The notes under the pieces: generated by a model
Told to the model about the DNA's origin: nothing
Databases searched by the model: none
Seen by the model: only the letters and a program-made list of their open reading frames with translations
Shown here: positions 17,033-25,414 of the stretch, one piece after another
Layout of the letters: each line of letters begins with the position of its first letter
Numbering within the stretch: position 1 is the first letter of the stretch
Made by a program: the position numbers and the translations under genes
Assembly (NCBI GenBank): GCA_029879725.1
Contig: JAOUPR010000005.1
Coordinates: 1 to 64,000 of the forward strand
From: Gemmatimonadota bacterium
Lineage (GTDB): Bacteria > Gemmatimonadota > Gemmatimonadetes > Longimicrobiales > Gaopeijiaceae
Direction of reading: 5' to 3'
Length of the DNA: 64,000 bases

Positions 17033-18868
17033 ATGGTGAACTCGTCGTCCCCCTCCACGTTCTCGTCTCCGTCCTCCGTGGACGGGGAAGTTCCACGGAT
17101 CGCGGGAACGTACTGGCTGCTGGCCCTGGTCAGCGCGGCGCTCCTGGCCATGGCGGCCGTCCCCGTCCTCCTGGGTGAGCGGACCGACCGTCTCCAGTCG
17201 GAGATCGTCGACGTCCTCGAGCCCGCCCGCACGCTGGGTTCGCGCCTGACGCTCCTCCACGCCCGCCAGATGTCCCGGTTCCAGGCGTTCCTTCTCACCG
17301 GCGACCGATCGTTCCGGATTCCCTACCAGGCGGCGCTGGGTGATGAACAGGAAGCCTATGGACAACTCCAGGCCCTCGTGCGCGGGATGGACCTCACCGT
17401 GCGGGAAGGCGTGGCGAGGCTCTCTTCGGTGTCCGAGGTGTGGCACGCCGGGCATCAGGCCGCGTTCGCCTCGGAGGAGCAGAGGATCTTCCTCATGGAG
17501 AACTTCGACGTGGAGCAGCGGCGGTACACGGACCTCCAACAGGCCACGCTCCAACTCGAAGACGCGATCCGCCGGGAGGTGAACGCCGGTCGGTACCGCA
17601 TGGACGAGGTGCGGCGCCTCCAGGGACGCATCCAGATCGGATTGATCCTGGTCGTCCTGATCGCCCTGGTGGGGTTGGTGCAGGTCGCCCGGGATCTCCG
17701 GAACCTGACACGGGACGCCCAGGCGCGCAGGCGTGAGGCGGTGGTCGCGCGCAGGGACATGGACGCTCTCCAGGAAGCCACCAGTGACGGTGTGCTCAGC
17801 GTCGACCTGGAGGGGAAGTGCGTCACGCTGAACCGGGCCGGGTCCGAGCTCCTCGGCTATCTCTCCGGCGACCTCCGGGGGAGGGATCTGCACGACGCGC
17901 TCCACCACACCGGCGCGGACCGCACCCCCCGCGCCCGCGAGGCCTCCGTCATCCTGGGTGCGCTCCGTGGGGATGGGATCGCCCGGTCGTTGGACGACGT
18001 GTTCTGGCGCAAGGATGGGTCCGCCCTCCCGGTGCAGTGGTCTCTCCGGCCGCTCATGGACGGGAGGGTCATGAGAGGGGGTGTGCTCACCTTCTCGGAC
18101 ATGAGCGAGCTTCGGGCGCAGGAGGCGGCGTTGCGGCGGGCGGTTCAGGCCCGGGAGGACGTGGTGGCCATCGTGTCCCACGACCTCCGCAACCCGCTGG
18201 GCGTCGTGTCGGCCTCCGCCGAGCTCCTCCTCGAACTCCCGCTCACCGAGGACGAGGTGCGCAGCCAGGCCGAGGTGATCTCCCGGTCCGCCCAACGGAT
18301 GAGGCAGCTCACGGAAGACCTCCTCGACGTGTCGAAGATGGAGGCGGGCGCCCTGTCGGTGGACACGAGCACGCAGGATCCCCGTGACATCCTGGACGAC
18401 ACCATTCTGGTGTTCGGTCCGCAGGCACGGGCCAAGGGGATCCGTCTCACCGTGGCGCCGCTCCCGTTGTCGGTGAGGGTCAAGGCGGATCGGAGCCGGG
18501 TACTCCAGGCCCTCGCGAACCTCGTGGGGAATGCCCTGAAGTTCACCCCCATCGATGGCGAGATCACCCTGTTCGCCGAGGAGACCGCCGACGGCCGGGT
18601 CGCGTTGGGCGTATCGGACACCGGACAGGGGATCCCGGAGGAAGCGCTCTCGCATCTGTTCGATCGTTTCTGGCAGGTGCGCCGCCACGATCGTACCGGA
18701 GCCGGGTTGGGTCTCGCCATCGTCAAGGGAATCGCCGAGGCCCACGGAGGCGACGTCTCGGTGGAGAGCACGCCCGGTGCCGGGACCACCTTCCGCCTCG
18801 TCCTGTCCCGTCCCGACGATCCTCCCGCGGGTGCGGCTCCGACGGTGGAGGACGCGGGGCGGCCATGA
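17033..18868 (+). CDS. PAS-domain sensor histidine kinase
   Basis: The 611-aa product has a membrane helix near 25-45, an extracytoplasmic helical sensor (about 46-200, CHASE3-like in style), a second helix near 203-222, a PAS domain near 245-365, HisKA with IVSHDLRNPLG (His383), and a HATPase domain with NLVGNALKF, SDTGQGIPEE and TGAGLGLAIVKG. It is an orthodox kinase without receiver, and no response regulator is adjacent. Its stop overlaps the start of an acyl-CoA ligase gene as ATGA, an unusual pairing. Confidence 0.9.
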   Translation: MVNSSSPSTFSSPSSVDGEVPRIAGTYWLLALVSAALLAMAAVPVLLGERTDRLQSEIVDVLEPARTLGSRLTLLHARQMSRFQAFLLTGDRSFRIPYQAALGDEQEAYGQLQALVRGMDLTVREGVARLSSVSEVWHAGHQAAFASEEQRIFLMENFDVEQRRYTDLQQATLQLEDAIRREVNAGRYRMDEVRRLQGRIQIGLILVVLIALVGLVQVARDLRNLTRDAQARRREAVVARRDMDALQEATSDGVLSVDLEGKCVTLNRAGSELLGYLSGDLRGRDLHDALHHTGADRTPRAREASVILGALRGDGIARSLDDVFWRKDGSALPVQWSLRPLMDGRVMRGGVLTFSDMSELRAQEAALRRAVQAREDVVAIVSHDLRNPLGVVSASAELLLELPLTEDEVRSQAEVISRSAQRMRQLTEDLLDVSKMEAGALSVDTSTQDPRDILDDTILVFGPQARAKGIRLTVAPLPLSVRVKADRSRVLQALANLVGNALKFTPIDGEITLFAEETADGRVALGVSDTGQGIPEEALSHLFDRFWQVRRHDRTGAGLGLAIVKGIAEAHGGDVSVESTPGAGTTFRLVLSRPDDPPAGAAPTVEDAGRP

Positions 18869-20490
18869 AGGGAGGGATGATGCAGTATCCCCTCTCTCCC
18901 ACCCACTTCATCGAGCGGGCGGGACGCTGGTTCGGGGGTCGGGCGGTGGTCTCGGAGGGAGACGAGGGCACGCACCGGGGAAGCTGGGCGGAGGTCCTCG
19001 ATGGCGCCCGCCGGGTTTCGGCGTTGGTGGCCTCCTGGCATCCTACTCCGGGAGATCGGGTGGCGACCCTCGGGTGGAACACGCACCGGCACCTGGAGCT
19101 GTACTTCGGGGTTCCCGCCGCCGGTGCCGTGCTCCACACCGTGAACGTGCGTCTGGCCCCCGCCCAGATCGCCCGCATCCTCGAGCACGCCGGGACCCGC
19201 ACGGTCCTGGCGGATCCGGAGTTCACGGATCTCGTGGATCGAGTGGAGCGCGAGGTCTCCCGGCCGCTGAGGAAGATCGTGCTGGATGGCGGCTCGCCCA
19301 GCTCGGACGCATGGCCGTCCTACGACGAGCTCGTCGATTCCGTCGCGCCGGTCGACCCGCTTCCGGTTTGGCCGGAAGAGTCCGCCGCCGGGCTGTGCTA
19401 CACGTCGGGGACCACGGGGGAGCCCAAGGGCGTGATGTACTCCCATCGGGCCATGGCGCTGCACGCCATGGCCATCTCTCTTCCCGACGGGTTCGGACTC
19501 GGCGAAAACGATACCGTTCTCCCGGCTGTCCCCATGTTCCATGCCAACGCGTGGGGGCTGCCCCACGCCGCGGCCATGACCGGCGCGGGACTGGTTCTTC
19601 CCGGGCCGCGTCCCTCGGTGGAGCGCATCGCCCACCTCCTCTCGCGGGAGGGCGTCACGTTCGCCGCCGGGGTTCCCACCGTGTGGATGGGGGTCCTGGA
19701 GGAGTTGCGGCGATCCAGGCTCTCCTTGTCGCCCCGTCTCAGGATCCATTCCGGAGGGGCTCCCACGCCATCGTCACTCGTCGATGCGTATCGGGAGGAG
19801 TTCGGCGTGGAGATCGTGACGGGGTGGGGGATGACGGAGCTCACGCCGGTGGGAATGGCGGCGCATCCGCGACACGACATGTCCGCCTGGACTCCCGCCG
19901 AACTCGCCGGGATCCGCACCGCCCAGGGAACTCCGCTCCCCTTCGTGGAGGCGCGCGCCGTGGACGAGACCGGTACCGAGGTGGATCGCGACGGCCGTTC
20001 GGTGGGAGAACTGGAGGTGCGTGGCCCGTGGGTGGCGGCTTCCTACTACCAGGGTGGGTCGCCGCCGGAGTCCTTCCGGGACGGTTGGCTGCGCACCGGC
20101 GACGTGGCCACGGTGGACGGGCGGGGGTACGTGCGGCTGGTGGACCGGACCAAGGACCTCATCCGGAGCGGGGGTGAGTGGATCTCCAGCGTCCAGTTGG
20201 AGAACGCGCTCATGGACGACCCCCGCGTGTCCGAGGCCGCCGTGGTGGCCGTGCCCCACCCACGGTGGCAGGAGCGCCCCCTGGCGTGCGTGGTGCTGAA
20301 AGAGGGAGTGGGGGAGTTGGACGGATCGACCCTGTTCGCCCCTCTGGAGGGACGGTTCCCCCGCTGGTGGATCCCCGAGGACGTGGTGTTCATGGCCGCG
20401 CTACCCCGCACCTCCACGGGGAAGTTCGACAAGAAGACGCTCAGGGAGTGGGTGCGACGAGAGCGCGGAGACGGCTCAGACGGCTCGTGA
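18865..20490 (+). CDS. AMP-dependent acyl-CoA synthetase (fatty-acyl-CoA ligase type)
   Basis: This 541-aa enzyme belongs to the ANL adenylating family. Visible motifs are the P-loop-like CYTSGTTGEPKGVMYSHR, the acyl/adenylate motif TGWGMTELTP, the hinge region DGWLRTGDVATVDGRGY with RTKDLIRSGGEWIS, and the catalytic Lys near the end in TSTGKFDKK. It activates a carboxylic acid, probably a medium or long chain fatty acid, to the acyl-CoA. It is translationally coupled to the preceding kinase, and its last 15 nt overlap the end of the opposing GDPD gene. Confidence 0.9.
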   Translation: MKGGMMQYPLSPTHFIERAGRWFGGRAVVSEGDEGTHRGSWAEVLDGARRVSALVASWHPTPGDRVATLGWNTHRHLELYFGVPAAGAVLHTVNVRLAPAQIARILEHAGTRTVLADPEFTDLVDRVEREVSRPLRKIVLDGGSPSSDAWPSYDELVDSVAPVDPLPVWPEESAAGLCYTSGTTGEPKGVMYSHRAMALHAMAISLPDGFGLGENDTVLPAVPMFHANAWGLPHAAAMTGAGLVLPGPRPSVERIAHLLSREGVTFAAGVPTVWMGVLEELRRSRLSLSPRLRIHSGGAPTPSSLVDAYREEFGVEIVTGWGMTELTPVGMAAHPRHDMSAWTPAELAGIRTAQGTPLPFVEARAVDETGTEVDRDGRSVGELEVRGPWVAASYYQGGSPPESFRDGWLRTGDVATVDGRGYVRLVDRTKDLIRSGGEWISSVQLENALMDDPRVSEAAVVAVPHPRWQERPLACVVLKEGVGELDGSTLFAPLEGRFPRWWIPEDVVFMAALPRTSTGKFDKKTLREWVRRERGDGSDGS

Positions 20491-21216
20491 CCACTCCAGG
20501 AGCTCGGACACGCGGTCGGTGGTGATCCGTCGTATGCCCAGGCCATGGAGCCGGAGCGCCGTGTCGGAATCGTTGACCGTCCACACCGCCATGTCCACAC
20601 CCGCGTCGTGTGCCCGCCGCGCGATGTCCGGGGCCTCCAGGAGCACCCGGGCGTCGAAGTCCAGGAGGGCGCGGGAGTCTCCCTCTCCGCGGGAGATGGC
20701 TTCGTCCGCCTGATCCGCGGAGGTCACGATGTACCCCACGCATACGTCCGGGTGGGTCGTTCTCATGCGGTCGAGGAGCGTCCAGTTCATGGCGATGAAT
20801 ACGGTCTGGTCCAGCATCCCCGACTCCGCGGCGATGTCGGCCATCCGGTCCACGTCCTCCAGCTCGCGGAAACCCTTGATCTCGGAGTAGACGCGTCGGA
20901 CGCGCCCCCGAACGTGTTCCAGTGCCTCCCGGAGGGAGGGGATCCTCTCCCCCTCGAACTCCGGCCCGAACCACTTTCCGGCGTCGAACGCCTTGAGTTG
21001 TTCGAGCGTGCGCCGCTTCAGGGGACCCACGCCATTGGTGGTGCGACTCACCATGTCGTCATGGAAGAGCACCGGAGTGCCGCAGGCGGCCGTATGCACG
21101 TCCCACTCGAGGGCGGTGGCTCCCGCCTCGATGGCGGCGTCCAGGGCGGCCAGGGTGTTCTCCGGCGCCACGGCGCTGTATCCACGATGTGCGATGATTT
21201 CTACGGCGTCGGACAT
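20476..21216 (-). CDS. Glycerophosphodiester phosphodiesterase
   Basis: The product (246 aa) is a GDPD-fold enzyme hydrolysing glycerophosphodiesters to glycerol-3-phosphate and an alcohol. The catalytic His and metal residues are seen in IAHRGYSAVAPENTLAA, EWDVH and VLFHDDMVSRTTNG, with YSEIKG later and VWTVND near the C-terminus. No signal peptide is seen, so it is probably cytoplasmic. It converges on the acyl-CoA ligase gene and overlaps its 3' end by 15 nt. A weak minus-strand promoter (TTGCAC near 21292-21287) lies upstream. Confidence 0.92.
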   Translation of the reverse strand: MSDAVEIIAHRGYSAVAPENTLAALDAAIEAGATALEWDVHTAACGTPVLFHDDMVSRTTNGVGPLKRRTLEQLKAFDAGKWFGPEFEGERIPSLREALEHVRGRVRRVYSEIKGFRELEDVDRMADIAAESGMLDQTVFIAMNWTLLDRMRTTHPDVCVGYIVTSADQADEAISRGEGDSRALLDFDARVLLEAPDIARRAHDAGVDMAVWTVNDSDTALRLHGLGIRRITTDRVSELLEWSRAV

Positions 21217-21303
21217 GGTCTTCCACGGATCGGCTGATCGGTGCCCCGATATTGGAAGGATGAAATGTCGTGACGTGACGTAGAGCGTGCAACCCGGGGG
21301 GAA

Positions 21304-21624
21304 TCAGGCCAGGGTCGGCCTCATTCGCGGGACGGCTCCGAGGCCACCCTCGCCCAGGTAGTACATGAGGAGCGTGGAGGCCGGGATGAAGTCCGATACC
21401 GGGTTCCTTCCCGGCTCGAGGTAGGTCACCAGCATGGCGGGACCGTCTTCGTCCATCTGATGCCCGTAGAGCCAGACCCAGACGCGGGAGGCTCGGTGCG
21501 ACCGCGAAGCGGCCCACTCCTCTCCGATGCGGCGGAGCTCGACCCGGGGGAGGGACCCGTCCACGCGGATCTTGATCCCCAGGCCGGACTCGTCCAGCAC
21601 CTCGCTGATCAGTTCAGTATGCAT
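21304..21624 (-). CDS. Hypothetical protein
   Basis: I do not recognise this 106-aa protein. It contains a Trp/Tyr-rich core (SRVWVWLYGHQMDEDGP) and a Gly-rich C-terminal part (YYLGEGGLGAVP), has no signal or membrane helix, and shows strong GC third-position bias. ATG at 21624 is preferred; an in-frame ATG at 21696 would add 24 residues but lacks a ribosome site. GGAG lies about 11 nt upstream of the chosen start, so translation signals are weak. Confidence 0.5.
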   Translation of the reverse strand: MHTELISEVLDESGLGIKIRVDGSLPRVELRRIGEEWAASRSHRASRVWVWLYGHQMDEDGPAMLVTYLEPGRNPVSDFIPASTLLMYYLGEGGLGAVPRMRPTLA

Positions 21625-21818
21625 CGTCCGTGACGCTCCATCGGGCCAATCGGTTCCCTCCGATTCCTGTATGTGAGGATCGTCACCCGGGTCCATCGGC
21701 TTTAGATGAAGACCGGCCCGGGCACCCTGGGGGGCGTCCGGGCCGGATGCATCGACGGTGGGAGCCGTGGCGCGCGGGCTACCCGTGCGTCGGCGCGCCG
21801 TCGTAGTACAGACCTCCT
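21625..21818. other. Intergenic region with a GC-rich inverted repeat
   Basis: This gap on the path of two minus-strand genes holds a 9-bp perfect inverted repeat, CCGGCCCGG (21713-21721) with CCGGGCCGG (21738-21746), separated by 16 nt. It may slow or end transcription coming from the DUF2911 gene. No T-run follows on the minus strand, so termination is only a possibility. Confidence 0.4.
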
Positions 21819-22442
21819 CTAATGCACCATCACCGGGATGCGGAAGGTCCGACCCTCCCATTGGTACACGAGGGCGCCGTTCGCCGCGTCCGCACTTTCA
21901 TAGGAGAAGGTGAGCGTTTCCACCGGCGGATCGAGGGGCGTGGGGGTCACGGTGAACTCCCCCACGTCCTGGGCCCGGACCTCTTCACCGATGGGGATCC
22001 CCCAGCGTTCGAGGCTCGAGTTGACGACGATGGTCCAGTCGCCCTCGGTGGGGATCGCGTAGACGGCGTACGACCCTGCCGCCAGAGACACGGTGCCCAC
22101 CATGGCCGCACCCGAGAGGTGGAGCGTAGTGGGTTCGTTGGCCCCCATCCGCCAGGGCGTATCGAAGGGGTCGAGGTCTCCCACCATCACCCGTCCCTTC
22201 GCGGACGGGCGCCCGTAGCAGAGCAGCCCGTGCGTATCCCCCACCTGGAAGGCCACGGAGTCGGGCGGGCTGGGGCGCTCCGCGAGTTCGGCCGCGGCGG
22301 ACGTGTACCCGCAAGTGAGGGGTTGCGCGGTCGCCTGGGCGGTCGTCTCCGCGGTCGTCATCTCACCATCGGACCCCGAATCCGGGTTCCCGCCACACGC
22401 GGCGAGGGCGATGACGCTCAGATGAACGAAGGTTCTTCGCAT
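21819..22442 (-). CDS. DUF2911 domain lipoprotein
   Basis: The product (207 aa) has a lipoprotein signal with Cys near residue 16 (VIALAACGGN), a Ser/Thr/Ala-rich linker, and a DUF2911-type domain recognisable from VMVGDLDPFDTPWRMGANEPTTLHLSGA, GSYAVYAIPTEGDWTIVVNSSLERWG and FTVTPTPLDPPVETLTFSYE. Proteins of this family are periplasmic with unknown function. GGAGAG sits about 5 nt upstream of the ATG. It is divergent from the thioesterase gene. Confidence 0.85.
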   Translation of the reverse strand: MRRTFVHLSVIALAACGGNPDSGSDGEMTTAETTAQATAQPLTCGYTSAAAELAERPSPPDSVAFQVGDTHGLLCYGRPSAKGRVMVGDLDPFDTPWRMGANEPTTLHLSGAAMVGTVSLAAGSYAVYAIPTEGDWTIVVNSSLERWGIPIGEEVRAQDVGEFTVTPTPLDPPVETLTFSYESADAANGALVYQWEGRTFRIPVMVH

Positions 22443-22655
22443 CGGATCTCTCCTTGTTCGATGAAGGTGCCTCAGGGCAGGAGGCCCCCACCAGACTACC
22501 ACCGACGACACGCGCACGCCATCCGTGAAGCGGGGTCGGGGGGAGTCTCGGGCACTTCCGGGGTCCGCCATCTCCCGGAGGCACTTTCTTCGGGCGGCAG
22601 GGGGTGTGAGAATGCACGCTGTCCGTGTCGACCCCGTGCCCCCCGGAGTCCCCTC

Positions 22656-23087
22656 ATGACCATTCCGTCTCACAACGACTTCTCCTTCTTCCATCCCGTG
22701 GCGGTCCGGTTCCGTGACATCGACATCGGCGGCCACGCCCATCATTCCGAGGCACTCATCTTCTTCGAGGAGGCCCGGGCCGCCTACTGGCGCGCGGTGG
22801 TGGGGCGGGGCGGGGCGGAGGATGTGGACTACATCCTCGCCGAGGCCCGGATCCGGTGGCACGCGCGGGTGCTCTGGCCGCAGACCCTTTCCGTGGGCGT
22901 GCGGGTGTGCCGCCTGGGCCGGAAGCACTTCGAGATGGAGTACCTGGTGCGGTCCGAGGAGGGGGAGCCGCTGGCCAGCGGCTCCACGGTCCAGGTGATG
23001 TACGACTACGCCGAGGGGCGGAGCATGCTCGTCGCTCCCGAAGTGCGGGACGCCCTCGAGCGGCAGGACGGCCCCTTCGGCGGGTGA
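22656..23087 (+). CDS. Hotdog-fold acyl-CoA thioesterase (4-hydroxybenzoyl-CoA thioesterase family)
   Basis: This 143-aa protein fits the small hotdog thioesterase family. The region VRFRDIDIGGHAHHSEALIFFEEARAAY matches the family pattern with an acidic residue and the following Gly-His/Asn segment on the long helix. It probably hydrolyses acyl-CoA thioesters in the cytoplasm. GGAG lies upstream of the ATG with a spacing of about 8 nt. It sits alone between a divergent lipoprotein gene and the TPR gene promoter. Confidence 0.82.
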   Translation: MTIPSHNDFSFFHPVAVRFRDIDIGGHAHHSEALIFFEEARAAYWRAVVGRGGAEDVDYILAEARIRWHARVLWPQTLSVGVRVCRLGRKHFEMEYLVRSEEGEPLASGSTVQVMYDYAEGRSMLVAPEVRDALERQDGPFGG

Positions 23088-23134
23088 AGGCCGGCGTCGC
23101 GGAAGGGTCGGACGGAGAGAGGCGATGCACGACG

Positions 23135-23162
23135 TTGACCCTGAACCTCGTCTAGCCATAAA
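23135..23162 (+). promoter_or_regulatory. Candidate promoter for the TPR protein gene
   Basis: TTGACC (23135-23140), a 16-bp spacer and CATAAA (23157-23162) fit a sigma70-like promoter. It would give a leader of about 145 nt before the ATG at 23314. The -35 is identical to those of asnS and fbp in this window. Confidence 0.5.
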
Positions 23163-23313
23163 TTGAAGTCTTTGCCACCTTCGATCCCGGCCGCGGGCCG
23201 GGACCCTGGGGGCGTATTGTGGGTTAGTAGTCGAACACACGTTCGGGTACCGGTCCGGACAGTCCGCGGAACGCGGCACACAAGTTGGGGGAAACCCCGG
23301 GGAGACCCAGTCC

Positions 23314-25053
23314 ATGGTTTCACGGCTCAAGAACATGACGATCCTGGCGCTCGCGGCCCTCGCCTTCGGGCAGGGTGAAGCGTTGAACGCGCAGGAGGGG
23401 GCTCAGGGGCGGTTTCGCGTTCTGATCCCCAACTTCCAGGCGCTCCAGGATGCCGACGACGGTTTCGGGAAGGATGTCGCCAAGGAACTGCGGGAGCTCA
23501 TCAACGCGCTGCCGACGCACCAGCCCGTCGATGAGAAGGAGATCAAGCAGGCGCTGAAGCAGTTCAAGCTGAAGATGGAGGACCTGGATTGCATCCGGAC
23601 CCGCCAGCTTGCGTCCCAGATCAATGCCCAGCTCGCGCTCTGCGCCACGTACACGGAGCCGCAGGACAAGGAGTTCGTTCTCAACGCCGAGTTCTGGGGC
23701 ATCGAGACCGGTGAGTCGTTCCAGGTGGACGAGGTCGCGGTGGCGGACCGGGAAGAGGAGCGTGCGGCTCAGCACATCTTCAGCCAGTTCGACGAGTACA
23801 TCCAGCAGATCCGCTTCGCCGCCTTCTGCGCGGACTACGCGCGCAGCCAGCAGTGGGACAACGCGCTGGAGAACTGCGACAACGCCCTCGAGCTCAACCC
23901 CAACGCAGTCGGGACGCGCTTCCAGCGCGGGCGCATCCTCTTCGATGCCGGGCGCCTCGAGGAGTCGCTGGTGGAGCTGGAGCGGGTGCTCGAGTTGAAC
24001 CCGGTGCACGACGATGGTCTCCAGCTCGCCGGGTACGTGGCCGCCAAGCTCGGCCGGGACGACGAGGCCCGCGCGTACTACGGCCAGTATCTCGAATTGA
24101 ACCCGGGGGACGCCAGCGTCCGCATGAAGATCGCCTACGACCTGGCCACGGCCGGTGACCCCGTCGGCGCCATGCAGTTCATCCAGGTCGGCCTCGACGT
24201 GGACGGCGAGAACACGGCCCTGTGGGAGCAGTACGGGAACTTCGCCTTCACCGCGGCGGCGCAGATCGTCGAAGAGGCCGGTCCGGAGAACGGCGGAGGC
24301 GTGCCGCCCCAGGCCGCCGAGTTCTACCGGGAGGCCATCGGGGCGTACGACCGGGTCTTCGCCCACCCCGAGGGTGAGTTGAAGGTCGGCCAGCTGCGCA
24401 ACTCCATCGCGGCCCACATCCAGCTCGAGGAACTCGACATCGCGGTGGCCAAGGGGGAGGAGTACGTCGCCGCCCATCCCGAAGAGGTGATGCTGCACCT
24501 GATCCTGTCCGACGCGCATCAGCGGCGTGGGGACATCCCCGCCGCGTTGGCGGCGCTGGATCGTGTGCTCGAGATCGATCCCGCGCATCCCACGGCGAAG
24601 CTTCGCAAGGGTCAGGTCCTGATCCAGGCAGGGCGGATAAACGAGGTCGGGCCCCTGTTGAGGGAGGCCGTGGCCGGGGATCCCCAGCAGGCGCTCCAGG
24701 CAGCGCGTCTCATCTTCAACGACGCGTACGCCAACGGATACCAGAAGGACCGCTGGCAGTATGCCATCACCGGCTTCACGGTGGCGAAGCAGCTTCCCGA
24801 CGTTCCCGCCGACATGGTGGCGCAGCTCAACTTCTGGCACGGCTTCAGCCTGTACCGGTTGGCCATGCAGGAGCAGGAGCCGCAGACGCTCCAGACGGCG
24901 CAGACGTCACTGGCCAAGTTCCAGGAGGCCGTGCGCCTCTTCGAGCGGTCCGGTAACTACCCGGCTTCCGTGAACGTGAACGTGGACCAGCTCCTGGGGA
25001 ACGCCAACACGTACATCGAGATCCAGGAAGCGATCATCAAGCGGGGTCGCTGA
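23314..25053 (+). CDS. Secreted tetratricopeptide-repeat protein
   Basis: The 579-aa product has a signal peptide (about residues 1-26), an N-terminal domain of about 140 residues that resembles the beta-rich part of secreted CsgG/TolB-like assembly proteins in style (RFRVLIPNFQALQDADDGFG), and then TPR-type helical repeats from about residue 165 (for example ENCDNALELNPNAVGTRFQR and AALDRVLEIDPAHPTAKLRK). It is acidic and soluble, so probably periplasmic and a scaffold for protein complexes. It has its own promoter and a double hairpin terminator, suggesting an independent, well-expressed gene. Confidence 0.83.
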   Translation: MVSRLKNMTILALAALAFGQGEALNAQEGAQGRFRVLIPNFQALQDADDGFGKDVAKELRELINALPTHQPVDEKEIKQALKQFKLKMEDLDCIRTRQLASQINAQLALCATYTEPQDKEFVLNAEFWGIETGESFQVDEVAVADREEERAAQHIFSQFDEYIQQIRFAAFCADYARSQQWDNALENCDNALELNPNAVGTRFQRGRILFDAGRLEESLVELERVLELNPVHDDGLQLAGYVAAKLGRDDEARAYYGQYLELNPGDASVRMKIAYDLATAGDPVGAMQFIQVGLDVDGENTALWEQYGNFAFTAAAQIVEEAGPENGGGVPPQAAEFYREAIGAYDRVFAHPEGELKVGQLRNSIAAHIQLEELDIAVAKGEEYVAAHPEEVMLHLILSDAHQRRGDIPAALAALDRVLEIDPAHPTAKLRKGQVLIQAGRINEVGPLLREAVAGDPQQALQAARLIFNDAYANGYQKDRWQYAITGFTVAKQLPDVPADMVAQLNFWHGFSLYRLAMQEQEPQTLQTAQTSLAKFQEAVRLFERSGNYPASVNVNVDQLLGNANTYIEIQEAIIKRGR

Positions 25054-25061
25054 CGATTCCA

Positions 25062-25092
25062 CCGGGGAGTCCGCCATGGGCGGACTCCCCGG
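25062..25092 (+). terminator. Hairpin 1 downstream of TPR gene
   Basis: A perfect 14-bp stem (25062-25075 with 25079-25092) closes on the 3-nt loop ATG, starting 9 nt after the TPR gene stop codon. It is the first of two tandem hairpins. Confidence 0.7.
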
Positions 25093-25103
25093 AACGCAGC
25101 ACC

Positions 25104-25139
25104 GAGAGCGCCGCGGGGCCCAGGCCCCGCGGCGCTCTC
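25104..25139 (+). terminator. Hairpin 2 downstream of TPR gene
   Basis: A perfect 17-bp inverted repeat (25104-25120 with 25123-25139) with only 2 nt between the arms, followed by TCGTTGT. It is very GC-rich. With hairpin 1 it should insulate the division operon from upstream transcription. Confidence 0.7.
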
Positions 25140-25334
25140 TCGTTGTATCCCACCCTCCGGGAAGCCTCCCCACTTCGTCCCACCGGTATGCCGGCGCCCT
25201 TCGGGTAGTTTTCGGTATTTCTTCGGAATTGTATCGAGGCGCTCCCCAGGCCGATGCCCATCAGTCGCTTAAATGCTGGACATTCGTGACCACGGGGCGT
25301 TCGGTGCCCTCCCAATAATTCGAAATAATTGCTC
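25140..25334. other. Intergenic stretch ahead of the division operon promoter
   Basis: This part of the 361-nt gap between the TPR gene and mraZ becomes markedly AT-rich toward its right end (for example AATAATTCGAAATAATTG around 25315-25332), unlike the surrounding GC-rich DNA. It could act as an UP-like element or DNA-bending region for the promoter. I see no gene in it. Confidence 0.5.
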
Positions 25335-25364
25335 TTGACGCCGTATGGGATAATGCCGTATTAT
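25335..25364 (+). promoter_or_regulatory. Promoter of the dcw (mraZ) operon
   Basis: TTGACG (25335-25340), an 18-bp spacer and TATTAT (25359-25364) form a good sigma70-like promoter, with transcription predicted from about 25371. An AT-rich tract lies just upstream. It is the only convincing promoter seen ahead of the fourteen coupled division and cell-wall genes. Confidence 0.7.
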
Positions 25365-25367
25365 CTC

Positions 25368-25402
25368 CCCATCGGTACCCACTTCTACCCACCGCTTCCC
25401 AC
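25368..25402 (-). promoter_or_regulatory. MraZ operator candidate: four TGGG boxes at 10-bp pitch
   Basis: CCCA occurs at 25368, 25378, 25388 and 25398, each exactly 10 bp apart; the last three extend to CCCAC. Read on the minus strand these are TGGG boxes. E. coli MraZ binds direct TGGGN repeats separated by 5 nt, the same 10-bp pitch, and represses its own operon. The array covers the predicted transcription start and early leader, just before the mraZ ribosome site (GGGAGGG, 25403-25409). Confidence 0.72.
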
Positions 25403-25414
25403 GGGAGGGCACGG

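Noticed and set aside
22443-22617. Coding frames in the divergent gap between DUF2911 and thioesterase genes
   Set aside because: Short, without ribosome sites, and with sequence typical of noncoding frame translation.
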